Source: Excoecaria cochinchinensis (lineage: Eukaryota > Streptophyta > Magnoliopsida > Malpighiales > Euphorbiaceae). Taken from it: DNA of 64,000 nucleotides. Under the pieces are notes generated by a model that had not been told where the DNA came from, did not search any database, and saw only the letters and a program-made list of their open reading frames with translations. The stretch spans positions 7,144,001 through 7,208,000 of the forward strand of contig CANTUQ010000159.1 in the NCBI GenBank assembly GCA_947683425.1, given 5' to 3'. Numbering within the stretch: the stretch's first letter is position 1; every line of letters begins with the position of its first letter. A program made the translations under genes and the position numbers. Positions 10,993 through 23,337 of the stretch are shown here, one piece after another.

Positions 10993-12255
10993 TGTAACAA
11001 CCCGAAATATACCCTAGAAGGATTTGTATATGTCTAGGGATATTGGTGATTGAAACTGTATGATTTGATGGTCGGAGTGATTAAGTAGGAGAAGGGATAT
11101 GATTAGAATTAGGAAAAAATGAGACAAGGGTAATTTGGTCATTTTGCATACATGGATTAAAAAAAGAATGGAATAAGTAACTATGAGGGCCAATGTATGA
11201 GAATGGATTAGTGTTATGCCAAATTTATGTAAGTTGGGGTGTCGGGCATGCCGGAAGGATGAATTCGGTATTAACAAAAAAGTTTCGGCAAGTGCGGCCA
11301 ATAGTAAATTTATGAAGTGTGGAATGAGGACTATATTGAAAGAATAAATTTAATCATATGGGCCAATGTTAAGAATTATAAAGCTATATGTCTAATGCAA
11401 GAAGATTTAAGAGTGGAAGGATTGGAAGGGAAAATTGACACAAAAATCTTGTAGGGGCTAATTAGAAAGTGACATGTGGCATGAGGGGCTAAGGATTGGT
11501 GGATGGGGAGTACTTAAGAGGAGAGAACACGTGAGAGAGGGAAAAATCTGCTCTCCTTTCCCACGTTCCTCTTCTTCTTCTTTCTCTTCTTCATCATCTT
11601 TTTCTTCTAACTTCATTCTCCCTCTCTTAGTCTAAGCCCTAAAAAGATAATGATAATTTTTGGCAAGCTCTAGTGTTTTGGTGAGGAGTTTGTCAAGGAA
11701 AGGTAAGTTATAAGTTTTGATTTTTTCTATTCAATTTGATTAGCTAAAAACATAGATTAATGTTGTTTATGTTTTTAATGAGGAAATTGGATGATTGTGA
11801 GTGTGGAAGAGTATGATAGCAAGTTGAGGCAACAATTTAAGCTAATAGGAGCTAAGGAGTTTGAGGTTTGGGAAATTTATATGCTTTGATGTATATACAT
11901 GTGTGTATTAATGAATTGCTATTTTGATATGTATATTTTAAATTGGGTTGCTTGTGTTAATTTGGTTGTGTGGATTTGCCAGGATTTACAGAGTTTGAAA
12001 TTCTAGGGGAAATTCTGCCTAGATTGCACTGGATGTTTGATGATTGTTTAGCTATAAGTTGCGTTTTAGACATTCAAATAGTATGAAATTAGTGCCAATG
12101 GAAAGCTAAGGCACATACCTAAAAATTTCTTAGAAATGTATATAAGCAAATTCTGGCTCAAAGATCCTTAAAAATGGCAAAAATCGAGGTGTCCTTACTT
12201 ATGCGGGTTCACTGGAGCAATGTAGGTTGTTAAGGTCATATTTGAGCTTTTTCAA
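10993..12255 (+). repeat. 5' part of a chromovirus-type LTR (LTR-A), truncated
   Basis: It starts TGTAACAACCCG and matches the start and body of LTR-B (42832 onward) to about 12255 (shared words include TCTAGAAGGA, a GGTAAGT donor-like site and AGGTTTGGGA). It carries a pyrimidine-rich tract (11540-11640), as expected just downstream of an LTR transcription start. The right part is lost where similarity to LTR-B ends. Confidence 0.65.
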
Positions 12256-13967
12256 TCAAAGATTTACTGATTCAGATCTCAACACAGTTACCCATATTCC
12301 AATTCAGATCTCACCATTCACTTCTATCTGTGCTAACTGATCTAGCAATCGATGCACGATCTCCGACGATTCAAGCAAAATCTAAGAGTGGGAACATGAT
12401 TGGAGTTTTGGCAGTTTCTGCCATTAGTGTCCTTTAACGTATACATAAAATGACTGTGAGGATTTTTTGATTGAGAATTTGCTTCTATCTCTTTAATAAA
12501 TCCATTGTGGTAAGGACAAGTTATATCATTATTCTCCTCAGAGACCAAAATAGCGATGAAGTGCATGTTCCAAATTTGACGAAGAGAGAGAGAGAGAGAG
12601 AGATAAAAGTTGTACGAGACCAAATCAGAAGAGATTGCAAACAATAACGGGATCACAAAGCAAGTTTTTAGAATTAAGGTAAGAAAATATAAGCTTCTGA
12701 ATGAGGTTTCAAGCTGATTATTGTGTATATTATTTATTTTATTCTCATAAAATATTATCATTTTTAAATTTTTGTCCCAAAAGAAAAACAAAATAACAAG
12801 GAATAAGCAACACCATTATGGTATTGATATAAATCAGCATAACCTATCCCTATCTTTTTTTTTCATGAAAATCTCCTCAAGCTCATTCGTGAGATCTGTG
12901 AGTTTTGATTGAGATTTTTGAGATGAAACAAAATTATTGACAATGTAGGTAAGAAACAAAATAGAGGAAAATGCAGAGAACAAAGAAAGAAGATGAGATG
13001 GAGAGATGATTTCAGCAAGTTTAGAATCAAAAATGGAGATTTATAGCTGAGAAGCTGTGGGAAATCAATCCTCACCCTTCTCACGCTCCTCAAAAGCGTG
13101 TAAATCACCTCTCCATGCCACCTCAGTTGATATTATGCCACATGTGATGCACAATCAGCATGAAGCATTTAAAAGTCACATAATAATCAATTATACGTAT
13201 TTAAATGGTAAACATATAACTTAGAGGGGCAAAATGGCAAGGAAAAATAACTTGAAGGGGCAAATTGCATATTAAGCTTAAAGAAAACATATTATGTTAT
13301 GTTTGAGTATATATTAGCTCTTAAAACATCTGCAAAATAAATATAAAAAATAAAATAATATTTAAAATTAAATTAAAAAATTTACATTTTAAAATATTCC
13401 ATACTTAACATAGTTGACTTGTTAACGTAATTATTCACTTTATAAACATGAAATGAAATTATATTTTAATACTTATTTTCAATAACAACATTAAAAAACA
13501 TAAAAATTCAATTCAATTCTTTCATTACATTCATATAATTAGATGATCTTGTCTTTTTCAAATGTATTTAAACTTTTCAACTACAATATTGAATATAATA
13601 ACTTATATATATTTTTGGTAACCTAAAATAAAAAATATTAATTTGTGTTTTGGCCATTGTTATTCCTCAAAATAGTTTTTGATATGATTATCATTGAAGG
13701 TTATCTGCTGTGCATCTCTCTGGTTTATAACAATAATTTGATAAGGTAAAATTTAAGCTAAGGAGAAGAAATTGAAAAAAAAAAGGTGTTCTTTTAAAAT
13801 TAAAATTAATTCATCATGTTTTACGTCTCAAAAAGTTTTAAATTTCGTTGCACTTTTTAAGTTCAGTAATAATTTCTATTGAACTTTTTATTTATAAGCC
13901 TTAGAAATAGGGGTGCGCAAAAGCTGAATGCGATTTTGCTCTAACTTGATATCCTAAAATTTAGAGG
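12256..13967. other. Unassigned AT-rich segment with minus-strand promoter-like sequence
   Basis: No element or gene is recognised. On the minus strand there is a TATA-like CTATAAAT (13042-13049), then a CT-rich 5'-UTR-like tract and a short ORF. A (GA)n run lies at 12581-12602. Further along on the minus strand an ATG at 12293-12295 opens MGNCVEI and then stops; the MGNC start resembles an N-myristoylation signal but seven codons prove nothing. The segment could be the upstream part of a host gene carried or stranded between transposons. Confidence 0.3.
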
Positions 13968-14515
13968 AAATTACTTCAAATGTCACATTTTTTGATTTTA
14001 TTTCAAAAATGTCACCTTTTTAGATTTTATTTCAAAAATACAACTTTTTAAATTTTCATTTAATAATTATACATCCTTTTTAAATATATTACATAAATAT
14101 CATTTTTTTCCTTTTTTTGTTTTCTGTTATCTCTTTCAATATTTCCCTCTATTTTTCCTCATTCCTTTCGTTTATCTGTTTGGTAGAAAATCTTACTCTC
14201 TCATTTTCAGTCTTTGATTTTATTTTATCACACTATCTGATTCGATCGATTTAGTCTGTTATATCAGTTTCTATCTCATCGATCTTTCATTTTTAATCTT
14301 TGATTGTTTTTTCTCACATTATTTGATTTTATCACTTTCCTTCGATTCTGCATTGCAATGTTTCTGTATAAAATCAATTTAATTGATATTCTATTGTAAC
14401 TATCTAAATTAGTCTCAATTAACATCGATTCTATCATCTTTCACTATCTGAATCAGCCTTCACTGTCTGAACATTGGTATTCTATTATAACCAACAAGTT
14501 TTTTGTTAATTTATT
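13968..14515 (+). mobile_element. Probable left end of a MULE DNA transposon
   Basis: It starts near AGGAAATTACTTCAAATGTC, with repeated phrases such as AAATGTCACxTTTT that are common in terminal inverted repeats of plant Mutator-like elements. It abuts the Tekay-like 5' LTR, and after that element ends at 40441 the sequence leads within 360 bp into a MuDR-type transposase. The right end and the partner TIR were not found, so the assignment is by position and style. Confidence 0.4.
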
Positions 14516-17046
14516 TATCACACCCCATTTGCCCCCTAGAAGTTTGAGTTATATTTGTGCATGTGCGTTGAGTGTGTTTTGTCATGTGATAAGGATATTT
14601 TGGGCAAATTGCATGTTTATGGGCTTTAATGTAGTGTAGGCGCATGTATGGTATTAGGGTGTGAGTAAGTTGGGTTGTAATAGTGTGTGCATGAGCATGT
14701 GATAGTAGGGTGTATTTTAGTGAGAAGAACATTGAGTGTGGTGTATTGCATGCTTATAGGGTGTGAGTGGCTAAATTCCACTATTAGGGAAGTGACATGT
14801 GGCTCGGGTTAGATGAAGGGAGTGATTAGAAGAAGAAAGAGAAAAGGGAAAGCAGAAATTTTCTAGCTATTCCCGTTTCTCTCTTCTCTCTACCCCTCTT
14901 CTTCCTCTTCTCTTCCCATATTGTGACCTAAGCATGGATTTAAGTGTTTGTGGTGGAAATTAATCACTCCTCAACCCTCAATTGGTATGTTTTCTGCATT
15001 TTCATCACCTCCTTCATCTCCTTCATCTTGTTCTTCATCTTTTTCATGTTTCTAGTTTGGATTTTTGACCTAGAGTTGTTGTTTGTGTGATTTATGGGTT
15101 TGGATGTTAGTTGAGCCTCCTCGCGATCCTAAAGGCAAGGAGAAAGTGGGAGGAAGTGGCACCAAGTGATTGGACCTTAGGAGTTTCAGGTTTGGGAATT
15201 ATTGTGTTTAATGCATTTTATGGGTTTTGTATGTTTTGTTGAATTTTGGGCAAATCTGAAGTTTGTTGATGTTTATAATGGTTTATATGTTATGGGTTTC
15301 GATTTAGATGATTTATAAAGCCTTAACTTTGAGTTATTGAACCCAATTGTGCATTTGATTGAGATGATGAATGAATAGTGCTGAGATTTAAATTGTGTAA
15401 ATTGATGTTGTCATTGGCATAATTTAATTGGATTTTTTGGTTTAAATGTGCATTTTATGTTGTTAATGATGATTGGAAGGATTGGCTTGAGGTAAGTTGT
15501 TGCTTGGGTTATTTGGTAGTTGAGATTGGAGGTTTGGGTGTTGCGGTTTTTGGAGAATTTTTGCAGATTTTCGCGTAAGATCTGGAAATACCGACGCTGT
15601 TACGAGCGCGATAAGGCACGGTGAAGCCATCTCCTGCGCGTGACCGTTCGGAAGCGAGCAGCCGAGCCGATCGCAGCAGAACTCACTGTCGTGATAGCAA
15701 CTCATGTCGCGAGATTGCGATAGGGAGCTCGGATGTCGAGAGAACTTAGCTGCCGAGCGGTGCAGCAGAGCCCACTGTCGCGATCGCGACACCTATCTTG
15801 AGCGCGACAGTGCGCTCAGCTGCCGAGCCATTGGGCACTCCCTATCACGAGCACACGTACCTGTGCTGGGTCGCAACAGCCTTTGTGGCTGCTCACTGTC
15901 GCGAGCATGAATGAAGTCGCGATCGCGACAATGACCCTCTTCATGCCCTGTTTTTCTAATTTTTCCTTTCCTTCCAAAATGAATTTTTGTATCACTTCTC
16001 TTTGTGTTTCTACTACTGTATGGGAATAATTATATTTATATATGCGCACTATTATGATTTATTTATGATAAATTATATGTTTCCCGTGAGCATAATTTGG
16101 TTTATGCATGGCCTGCAAGAGTTAGTCTAGTGGATAGTTAGGCATGCCTAATAGAGTCTTTTAGTTGCATCCCTCTGTTCTATTTAGACCCCGATCAGGT
16201 CCCCGTTTGGATCCTCGCGATCCCTGAAAAGGTTTGGATCCTGTTTAAGGTCCCCTCTGTAAAATGTTTTGAATGAGATAAAATAAATGGTTTTCGATTC
16301 GTACTCGTAAGGTACCATCACTGTTCGATTCGTACCCGAAAGGTACCATCAGTGTATACTCGTTATCCACTATTGTGAGTTAGCGAGTGCTATGTTTGAA
16401 ATGATTGCATGAATATGATCTTCGAATGTGCGTAATGATAAGTATGAGAAATTAGTTAATATGTATATGAATGTGGATATGAGCTTCTGAATGTATGTCT
16501 CTATTAGGCAAGCATGCTTATATATCTGACATGATTATCCGTATATGTCATATCGTATGTGTTATACTTTGTCGACTATTGTGAATGGCCTTCCACTCTT
16601 ATTGTGTGTTTCCCCACTAAGCATTATCGCTTAGCACGGTGTTTCACTCGTGCAGGTGCGGAAGGCGTTGTTGCTTTGGGAGAGTCACCGCCAGTCAAGC
16701 CAACATAGAGGGATTAGTGTTAGGGCTTATTTTTGTAGCATTTTATGATGATTCTTTTTGTAATAGAACTCTCATTGTCTCTGTAATTTTGTAAGCTTCC
16801 GCATTGTGTTTTGGTTATGTAATTCTTTTGTATGGGCAATTGATCAGAATATTATTGTAATGATTTTATTTTATTAATGTATGATCAGTTGTTGTCTCAA
16901 AAGTTTTGATTTTCGCTGTATTTATATATGTTTACTGTGGATGATTGTATGTTTTGCCTCGATCTGTTCGGTGTGACACCCCTGCTCCTATGGCATCTCA
17001 CTCCGATCCGAATGGGTTTGCCTACATATGTGTAGGGGGTGTTACA
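14516..17046 (+). repeat. 5' LTR of the Tekay-like element
   Basis: It starts TATCACACCCC, probably a decayed TGTCACACCCC, and ends GGGGGTGTTACA five bases before the PBS. Inside are a CT-rich tract (14870-14910), the AGGTTTGGGA box (15188-15197), a GC-rich palindrome cluster (15590-15935), TTAGGCATGCCTAA (16138-16151), repeated GGTACC words and a CTAAGC...GCTTAG hairpin (16617-16634). Confidence 0.75.
15590..15935. repeat. Palindrome cluster GTCGCGATCGCGAC in the Tekay-like LTR
   Basis: This is a GC-rich island in an AT-rich LTR. Repeated words are CTGTCGCGATCGCGAC, GAGCGCGAC and AGCTGCCGAGC in both orientations, with irregular spacing. It occupies the same relative place as the inverted-repeat clusters of the other LTRs. 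Confidence 0.7.
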
Positions 17047-17051
17047 GTTTT

Positions 17052-17063
17052 TGGTATCAGAGC
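17052..17063 (+). promoter_or_regulatory. Primer binding site, initiator-Met type
   Basis: TGGTATCAGAGC occurs five bases after the LTR end. It is complementary to the 3' end of plant initiator tRNA-Met and typical of this lineage. It fixes the 3' boundary of the 5' LTR. Confidence 0.88.
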
Positions 17064-17157
17064 CCGATTTAGGCATTTCTGGGTGATGTTGTGTATAGAT
17101 GCGTATATATGTCTAGGACTGTGTTGGCTGATGCGGTTGTCTTTGTCTTTCTTTTAG

Positions 17158-18205
17158 ATGGATTTCGATTCTGTTCGGGGGTCGCTTGAGGGATCAGCCG
17201 AAAGCATGAATCCCCAAGTTGTTGATCCTTTAATTTCTATATCGGCTCAACCTGCTAGGGTACAGCCCGAGGCTGCAGCCATGCCCTTCAAGGCGATGCT
17301 TAAGATCTCTCAAGATATGGCTCGAGTCTTGGAGAGAGTGACTGGCCCTAAGGCCCCGACTGAAAGTATGAGAAGAGCGGGTGCAGAAGATTTTTATGGG
17401 ACCGGTTTGGATGAGTCAGAGTATGCTGAGAAGTGGTTAGATAAGGTGAAGCGTACTCTGAGGGAGGTCCGGTGTCCTCCTGATCAGCGAGTAGAGTGTA
17501 CAGTGGCATTGCTCTAAGGATCTGCTTTTGACTGGTGGGAGTTGGTCTGTAGGCATCCCCAATTGCCTTACCCAATTTCATGGGAGTTCTTTTAGAGAGA
17601 GTCACAAATAAATATGTGACTCAGACTTACAGGGATGCGAAGTGGGCGCAGTTTTTGAGTTTGAAGCAACAAGCCACGACAGTGTCTGAATTTGAGAAAG
17701 AGTTTAACCATTTGGCAAAGTATGCACCAGAAGGTATTTTGACAGAGGAGTTCAGGTGTAGGCACTTTGAGGTCGATTTGAATGAGTCGCTGTGGGCGAT
17801 GTTGATTTCTTTGATGGGTACTCCGGAAGTGGGTACTACCAGATTGTGCAAGCTGCAGTGCGGGCTGAGAGGTCCAAATCGGTTTTGAGAGAGACGGCTC
17901 AGAGGAGAAACCCCTCTCGTGGAGGTTCATCTTCTTCATCCTCGGGTAAGAGGTCAAGGAACCCGCAGGATGAGTCATCTGCAGGCCTGGCTACGAGAGG
18001 TAGAAGATAGGGTTCAGCTGTGGTGTCTGGTTCTGGTAGAGGCGGCTCGGGTATTAGAACTGAGAATTTACCGGAATGTTCTCATTGTAGAAAGCGGCAC
18101 AGAGGTGAGTGTAGGTAGCTCACAGGTGGGTGTTTCCACTGTCGGAGCATTGAGCACTTTTTAGCCAATTGTCCAAGATCGAATGAGGCTTCGGGTGATC
18201 AGTGA
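17158..18205 (+). pseudogene. gag: Gag of the Tekay-like element (decayed)
   Basis: The start MDFDSVRGS lies about 95 bp after the PBS. The Gag core contains FYGTGLDESEYAEKWLDKV, DWWELV and WAQFLSLKQQ. There is a TAA at 17515, another stop at about 17596, one frame change near 17820 (the sequence resumes YYQIVQAAVRAERSK), and stops at 18008, 18116 and 18203. A CCHC zinc knuckle, CFHCRSIEHFLANC, is intact at 18131-18172. The product was the particle-forming, RNA-binding protein. Confidence 0.85.
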
Positions 18206-18319
18206 GAGGCCAGTAGAGTTGGTTCGAATGCTACTCAGGCTAGTCGCGGTAGAGGCCATGGAAGAGGTCGAGGCAGTCGACCTAGAGAGGGAGCTGCATT
18301 AGAGTCAGTTGAGCATCCC

Positions 18320-18889
18320 TTGCCAATTCCAGCTAGAGCATATGCAGTGAGAGCTCGGGAGGAGCAGGATGCTCCAGATGTGATAGCCGGTAAGTTCCTA
18401 CTCCATGACATTGAATTATATGCTCTAATTGATCCTGGTTCCATACACTCATATTTGTACACAGATAAGATAATTGATAAGTTGCATGAGGTAGATCAGT
18501 TAGACTATGAGATTTGTGTGACCAGTCCACTAGGGTATAGTGTCCATGTGAGTAGAGTATATAGGAATTGTCCCTTGTTGGTTGAGGGAGTTGAGTTTCC
18601 AGCAGATTTGATTAAGTTGCCTTTCAGAGAGTTTGATCTGATTTTGGGTATGGATTGGTTGGGTAAGCATCGGGCAGTGGTTGATTGTCATAGGAAAATA
18701 GTTGTGCTTTGGGATAGAGATTGGTCTCCTATTATTGTTAAAGGTTTGGGTGCTAGTTCTTGGAGCAATGTGATTTCCGTAATGCATGCGAAGAGATTCA
18801 TTAGGAAGGGTTGTGAGGCTTTTTTAGCAGTGGTATTGGATTCTAAGCATGATCAGGTTCGGATTGAGGATATCCCGGTTGTTTGGTAG
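18320..18889 (+). pseudogene. pro: Aspartic protease of the Tekay-like element
   Basis: This 189-codon open stretch has the protease active-site motif as IDPGSIHSYL (D-P-G, usual for plant chromoviruses) near residue 36, and the second conserved region LILGMDWLGKH. It cleaves the Gag-Pol polyprotein in functional elements. It ends at a TAG (18887-18889) that interrupts the protease-RT linker, so it was once continuous with the RT that follows. Confidence 0.82.
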
Positions 18890-19288
18890 TTTGGAGATTT
18901 TTTTCCAAGTGAGTTGCCTGGTTTGCCTCCTAAGAGAGAAGTGGAGTTATCCATAGAGATAGTGCCGAGTACTTTGCCTATTTCGAAAGCACCTTATCGG
19001 ATGGCTCCTATAGAGTTGAGAGAACTCGAAGCTCAGCTACAAGAGCTATTGGATAAGGGATTTATCAGACCCAACATATCTCCATGGGGAGCTCTGGATC
19101 TGTTTGTTAAGAAGAAGGATGGTTCCTTGAGGATGTGTATCGACTACAGGCAAATCAACAAGGTCACAGTGAAGAATAAGTATCCTTTGCCTAGAGTCGA
19201 GGATTTGTTTGATCAACTCAGGGGTGCTAGAGTCTTTTCGAAGATTGATCTTCGGTCGGGTTATTACCAGCTTTGAGTTCAGGATGCT
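18890..19288 (+). pseudogene. pol: Reverse transcriptase, N-terminal half
   Basis: This is the RT fingers and palm start: APYRMAPIELRELEAQL, GFIRPNISPWGA, RMCIDYRQINKVTVKNKYPLP and FSKIDLRSGYYQL. A TGA follows, then the reading is cut by the solo LTR. The last five bases (atgct, 19284-19288) are repeated after the solo LTR, where the RT resumes in register with TAFRTRYGHYEF. Confidence 0.88.
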
Positions 19289-22200
19289 TGTCACACCCCA
19301 AATTGGGACTAGTCGGAATGTGTATGCTATGTCGGATTAGTGATGGGTATTTCGGTAATTTTGGTTAGTGGATTGGAAGTAATTGGTAATCGGTGCATGT
19401 GGAATTCGAGTAATTAAGGACCTAATTGAAAAGATAAATGAAGTTCAAGTGAGTAAATAATTGTCTTAGGGAGTATAATGGAAGTTGCAAGGACTTAAGT
19501 GAGATTTGTGAGGACCAAAGAGTAATAAGTCAAGAAGTGGAATTATTGGTCCAATAGGAGGCTACCATGTGGCTTAGTTGTTGGGCATTGAATGGGAAAA
19601 GAAGAAAAGAGAAAGAGAGAGGGAGAGACCACAGAAAATCTGCATTCACGTTCTCTCTTCCCTCTCACATTTTCTTGCTTCTTCTTTCTTCATTTTCTGC
19701 ACTTCTTCCTTTTCTTTCTTTTGGCTAGAGTTTGTACATGCTTAGAGCTGATTTTGATTGAGTTTTGGAGCAAGATTAAAGAGGTATGTGTTTGGGTTTA
19801 GGGCTCCTGCATTTTTGGGTTTTTCTTCTTCTCATTTTTCTGGTTTTACTGGTTTTGAGTTAAGGTTTGGATGAGTAATTACTGGATTTGTATTTATGCA
19901 AGTTCGGGTTGGCAAGAGGAAGCTTAAGGGCAAGGAAAGGATTGAAGATTGAAGCTTGAAAAGTGATTTTGGATCTTTGATTTCCAGGTTTGGGAGCTTT
20001 GACTTTTAAAATTGAGTTTTGAGCTGTCTCTGCCCTATTTCTTTTTGGATCATAAATGTGTATCTGTACTTGATATCCAGAAAATTTGAGTGCTTGGTTA
20101 TGAGTTTATGCATGTAATTGTTTGGGAATTTTCTTGAATGGTTATGTTTTGGTGATTTGAAGTTGGCATGATTCTGGAAATTTGTAAGATGTTTGGTGTT
20201 TAAAATGGTGTGTGGGATATGATAGTGTACATATGTTGAGTTAAGAGCTGGAATTGTGAGCTTAAGATGGTGATTTTGGTGAGTTATGCATGTATAAGTT
20301 TTACTCAAATGCGATTCTTAAATTATTGGATAAATTACTTGATTGAGTATGATATTATATAAGGTGACAACAAGTTGAGTTGGAAAGGTAAGTTCTGGGT
20401 GAATTTTATGGTTTACTAAGTGCAATTTTGATGTATGTGGTTTTAGGTTCGAAATTGGAGTGATTTCTGCAATTTTTGGAATTTCTAGAAGTCACACGGC
20501 GGTAAGGAAATGGCTCACCGCCGTGTGAATTGAGGAAACTCCTCCGAAAATGCAAGGCCGTCGTCTTACACGGCGGTAAGGGACTACCCATACCGCCGTG
20601 TAAAACGCTACTGCCCTAAAAGCGTTTTGAGCTGAACGTCTCACACAGGGGTAAGGGTTCCTCCATACCGCCGTGTGAAATGTTTTTGTGCCAGTACCTA
20701 TGTAAGTCATCTTACACGGCAGTAAGGTCTAAACCATACCCCCGTGTGAGGTGACTTACATGGCGGTAAGGGACTACCCATACCACCGTGTAAAACGCTA
20801 CTGTCCTCAGTTTTACAGATTTTTGACCTTCTTCCTTTTCACTCCTTTTTCTCTTATGCTTGGGTTAAAATATTAATTAGTGTCTTTCTATACATCTCAC
20901 ATGACTTAATGGTATGCTTTGCTATGCTAAATTTATGAATGCCATTTTTGGTATTGGAAATGGGTTATTTATGCTTAAGTTAAGAACTCTATATGTGAAT
21001 AGCATGTTACTGTGCCAACTTATTTGAATTATAGGATTAATGTCTGAATGCCATATTATGCCTTAGCTTAGGAACCAATGTGTTATGCTTATCTATAATT
21101 TTATTTATGCATGATAATTATTGCAAATGGTTTCGAAGGTGATTTCGGGTGTTTGAACCCTATGTTTAAGTAAGTGAATGTTTTATGATTCCGCATGTTG
21201 ATGTATGACTTAGTTTATTGATGTCATTTACTGGTATAATATGGTTTCTTATATTTGATTTTGATATGCCTTAGAGTAATGAATAAAGTTAAAGTGTGTG
21301 AATGGATTACAATGTAAATTGTTCAATGCATGTCTGGCATTATGAACATATTGTTATGCCTATCATACTCTGGTCTACATATGATGATATATATATATAT
21401 GTACCATGTGATTTTAATCGTGAATCATTTATGCGTGACCTGCTAGAGTCAAGTCAGTGGATAGTTAGGCATGCCTAATAGAGCTCTATAGCTGCAGCGC
21501 CCTTTGGACGTTTGGACCCTGATTAGGTCCCCCGTTTGGTTCCTCGCAAACCCTTTTTAACGTGTTCGGATCCGTGCGATCCTTTTCAATGTGTTTGGAT
21601 CTTGTTTAAGGTCCCCCTTTGAAAAATATTTTTGAATGTGGAAAATGATGTTGCTTATCGACTCGTACCCGTAAGGTACGCTACCATTCAGTCCGTACCA
21701 GCAAGGTACTGTAAGCTCACTACCGTTCAGCCCGTACCAGCAAGGTACTGTCAGTTCACTTGTTATCCACAATTTTGATTCAGCAGGTATTCTATTCATT
21801 TGGTCAGATATGAGTAAATGAATGTGATATCCGAATGAGCATTATTTCGGACATGTGGAACAATTATGTATCTGAATGAGATTATGAATCTCTAAATGGG
21901 TTGAATATAAGCTTGAATTATTAAGTGCTTGGGCTAATTGGTATGTACATGAATGTGATTTTGTACTTCTGACCATTTTGGTGAATCATGTGAATTAGTA
22001 TAAGTATGAGTGCATTCTTGACTATGGATTACTATAAATAATGAGTAATGTTAATTAGTTTCTCTAGTTTTGTTATGGTAGTAGTCTCAGCATGTTGGCA
22101 TGCGTTTTATCTCATTATTTGATTATATATGTATTATTGTGATGCTAGGTATGTGGATCAGCTTTCGGTAAGTGCGTGTGCCATAACGGAATGTTATGTT

Positions 22201-23332
22201 ATATGTCTCTTTGGACTCAGTTATCATAGCATCTTCAGTATGTTGTCATGTGTCACATTCCATGGCATGATACTTTATATATTAGAATTATGCAGTGGAA
22301 GAGTAGTGTTTAGACGACATCCCTTGGTTCTCGGCTAGTGTGGGTGTATTATGGTATGATATGGACATGCTGAGATTTCTATGAATCTGCATGCTAGATG
22401 TATATACTAATTGCAACTCATGTGAATTGGCTTTTATTGAGTACCTAGCTATTCTTGTATGTTAATTGCATGGTTAAAGGTTTGTGTTTATGCATGACGC
22501 AATTCTGATATCTGATATCTCGGTAAGTATATGCATGTGGGATGGCAAGTATTTCTGCATGATAATATTTGTATCTTATATGATATTCTGTCTGCTTGAT
22601 TTGCTTAATATGATTATAAAATGTGGTAACCGTATGTATATGATAGTGACATGAACAACCAAGTATTGTATATATATATATACGCATGTGGTGGATGTGA
22701 GTTTCTGAGTTCATGGTTTTATTTACAAGCATGTACATCTATCCGCTATGATTATTTGCATATGCCATTTGTGTATGTGACTTGCCTTGGCAACCATTGT
22801 GAATGGCAGTCCATTTTGCTTGCCTGTTCTCCCCACTAAGCGTTTATCACTTAGTACGGATTCTTTTCCATGCAGGTGGCAGGTTTGGTTCGGTTTGAGT
22901 CGAGCATCTGCAAGGTCGGCCACATAGGAGTTAGAAGTTGTGTTATTTTTGTTATCATTTTTTATATTTTGGATTTTTTATTTGCTTTCACAGCTTTTGT
23001 ATATGTATTTATAAGTAAGGATTCGGATGTAATATTTTGGGCTAAGTAAATGTTATTATATGTATGTATCAAGTTATGGGTTGCACCTTCCGTATTATGC
23101 TTCCGCTGAACAGTTGTATGTATATATGTGTGTTTACTGCCGCTTAGTGCCTGCGTGTGTATAAGTTATTGCATGATCAGCTTCTGCCCTCAGGGTAAGT
23201 TTTAAATTTACCCGTGTTTTTGTATGCATGTGATGAATGAATATACGTTAGTATTGTCTTGTATGTGAGCGTACGGCGGGTAGCACGCCTATCTGTGCCC
23301 TTCCAACGGGGGTGTCGGATAGGGGTGTTACA
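19289..23332 (+). repeat. Solo LTR, 4044 bp, with perfect TSD ATGCT
   Basis: It runs from TGTCACACCCC to AGGGGTGTTACA and is flanked by ATGCT at 19284-19288 and 23333-23337. There is no PBS, coding region or second LTR, so an intact element was reduced to one LTR by recombination between its LTRs. Internal signals are a CT-rich tract (19640-19720), the AGGTTTGGGA box (19987-19996), an inverted-repeat cluster (20490-20810), TTAGGCATGCCTAA (21465-21478), GGTAC words, and CTAAGC...CTTAG (22836-22854). Confidence 0.92.
20490..20810. repeat. Inverted-repeat cluster in the solo LTR
   Basis: There are five units of about 40 bp: a left arm like TTACACGGCGGTAAGG, a short loop, and a right arm like CCATACCGCCGTGTAA. 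Arms are conserved with paired changes in places, and spacers differ. The same family of units is present in LTR-F (61950-62245). Confidence 0.85.
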
Positions 23333-23337
23333 ATGCT

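Noticed and set aside
12293..12313. Start of a calcium-dependent protein kinase gene (MGNC on the minus strand)
   Set aside because: Only seven codons before a stop, with no kinase sequence nearby.
17052..17063. Part of a tRNA-Met gene
   Set aside because: Only a 12-base complement to the tRNA 3' end beside an LTR; it is a primer binding site, and no tRNA body is present.
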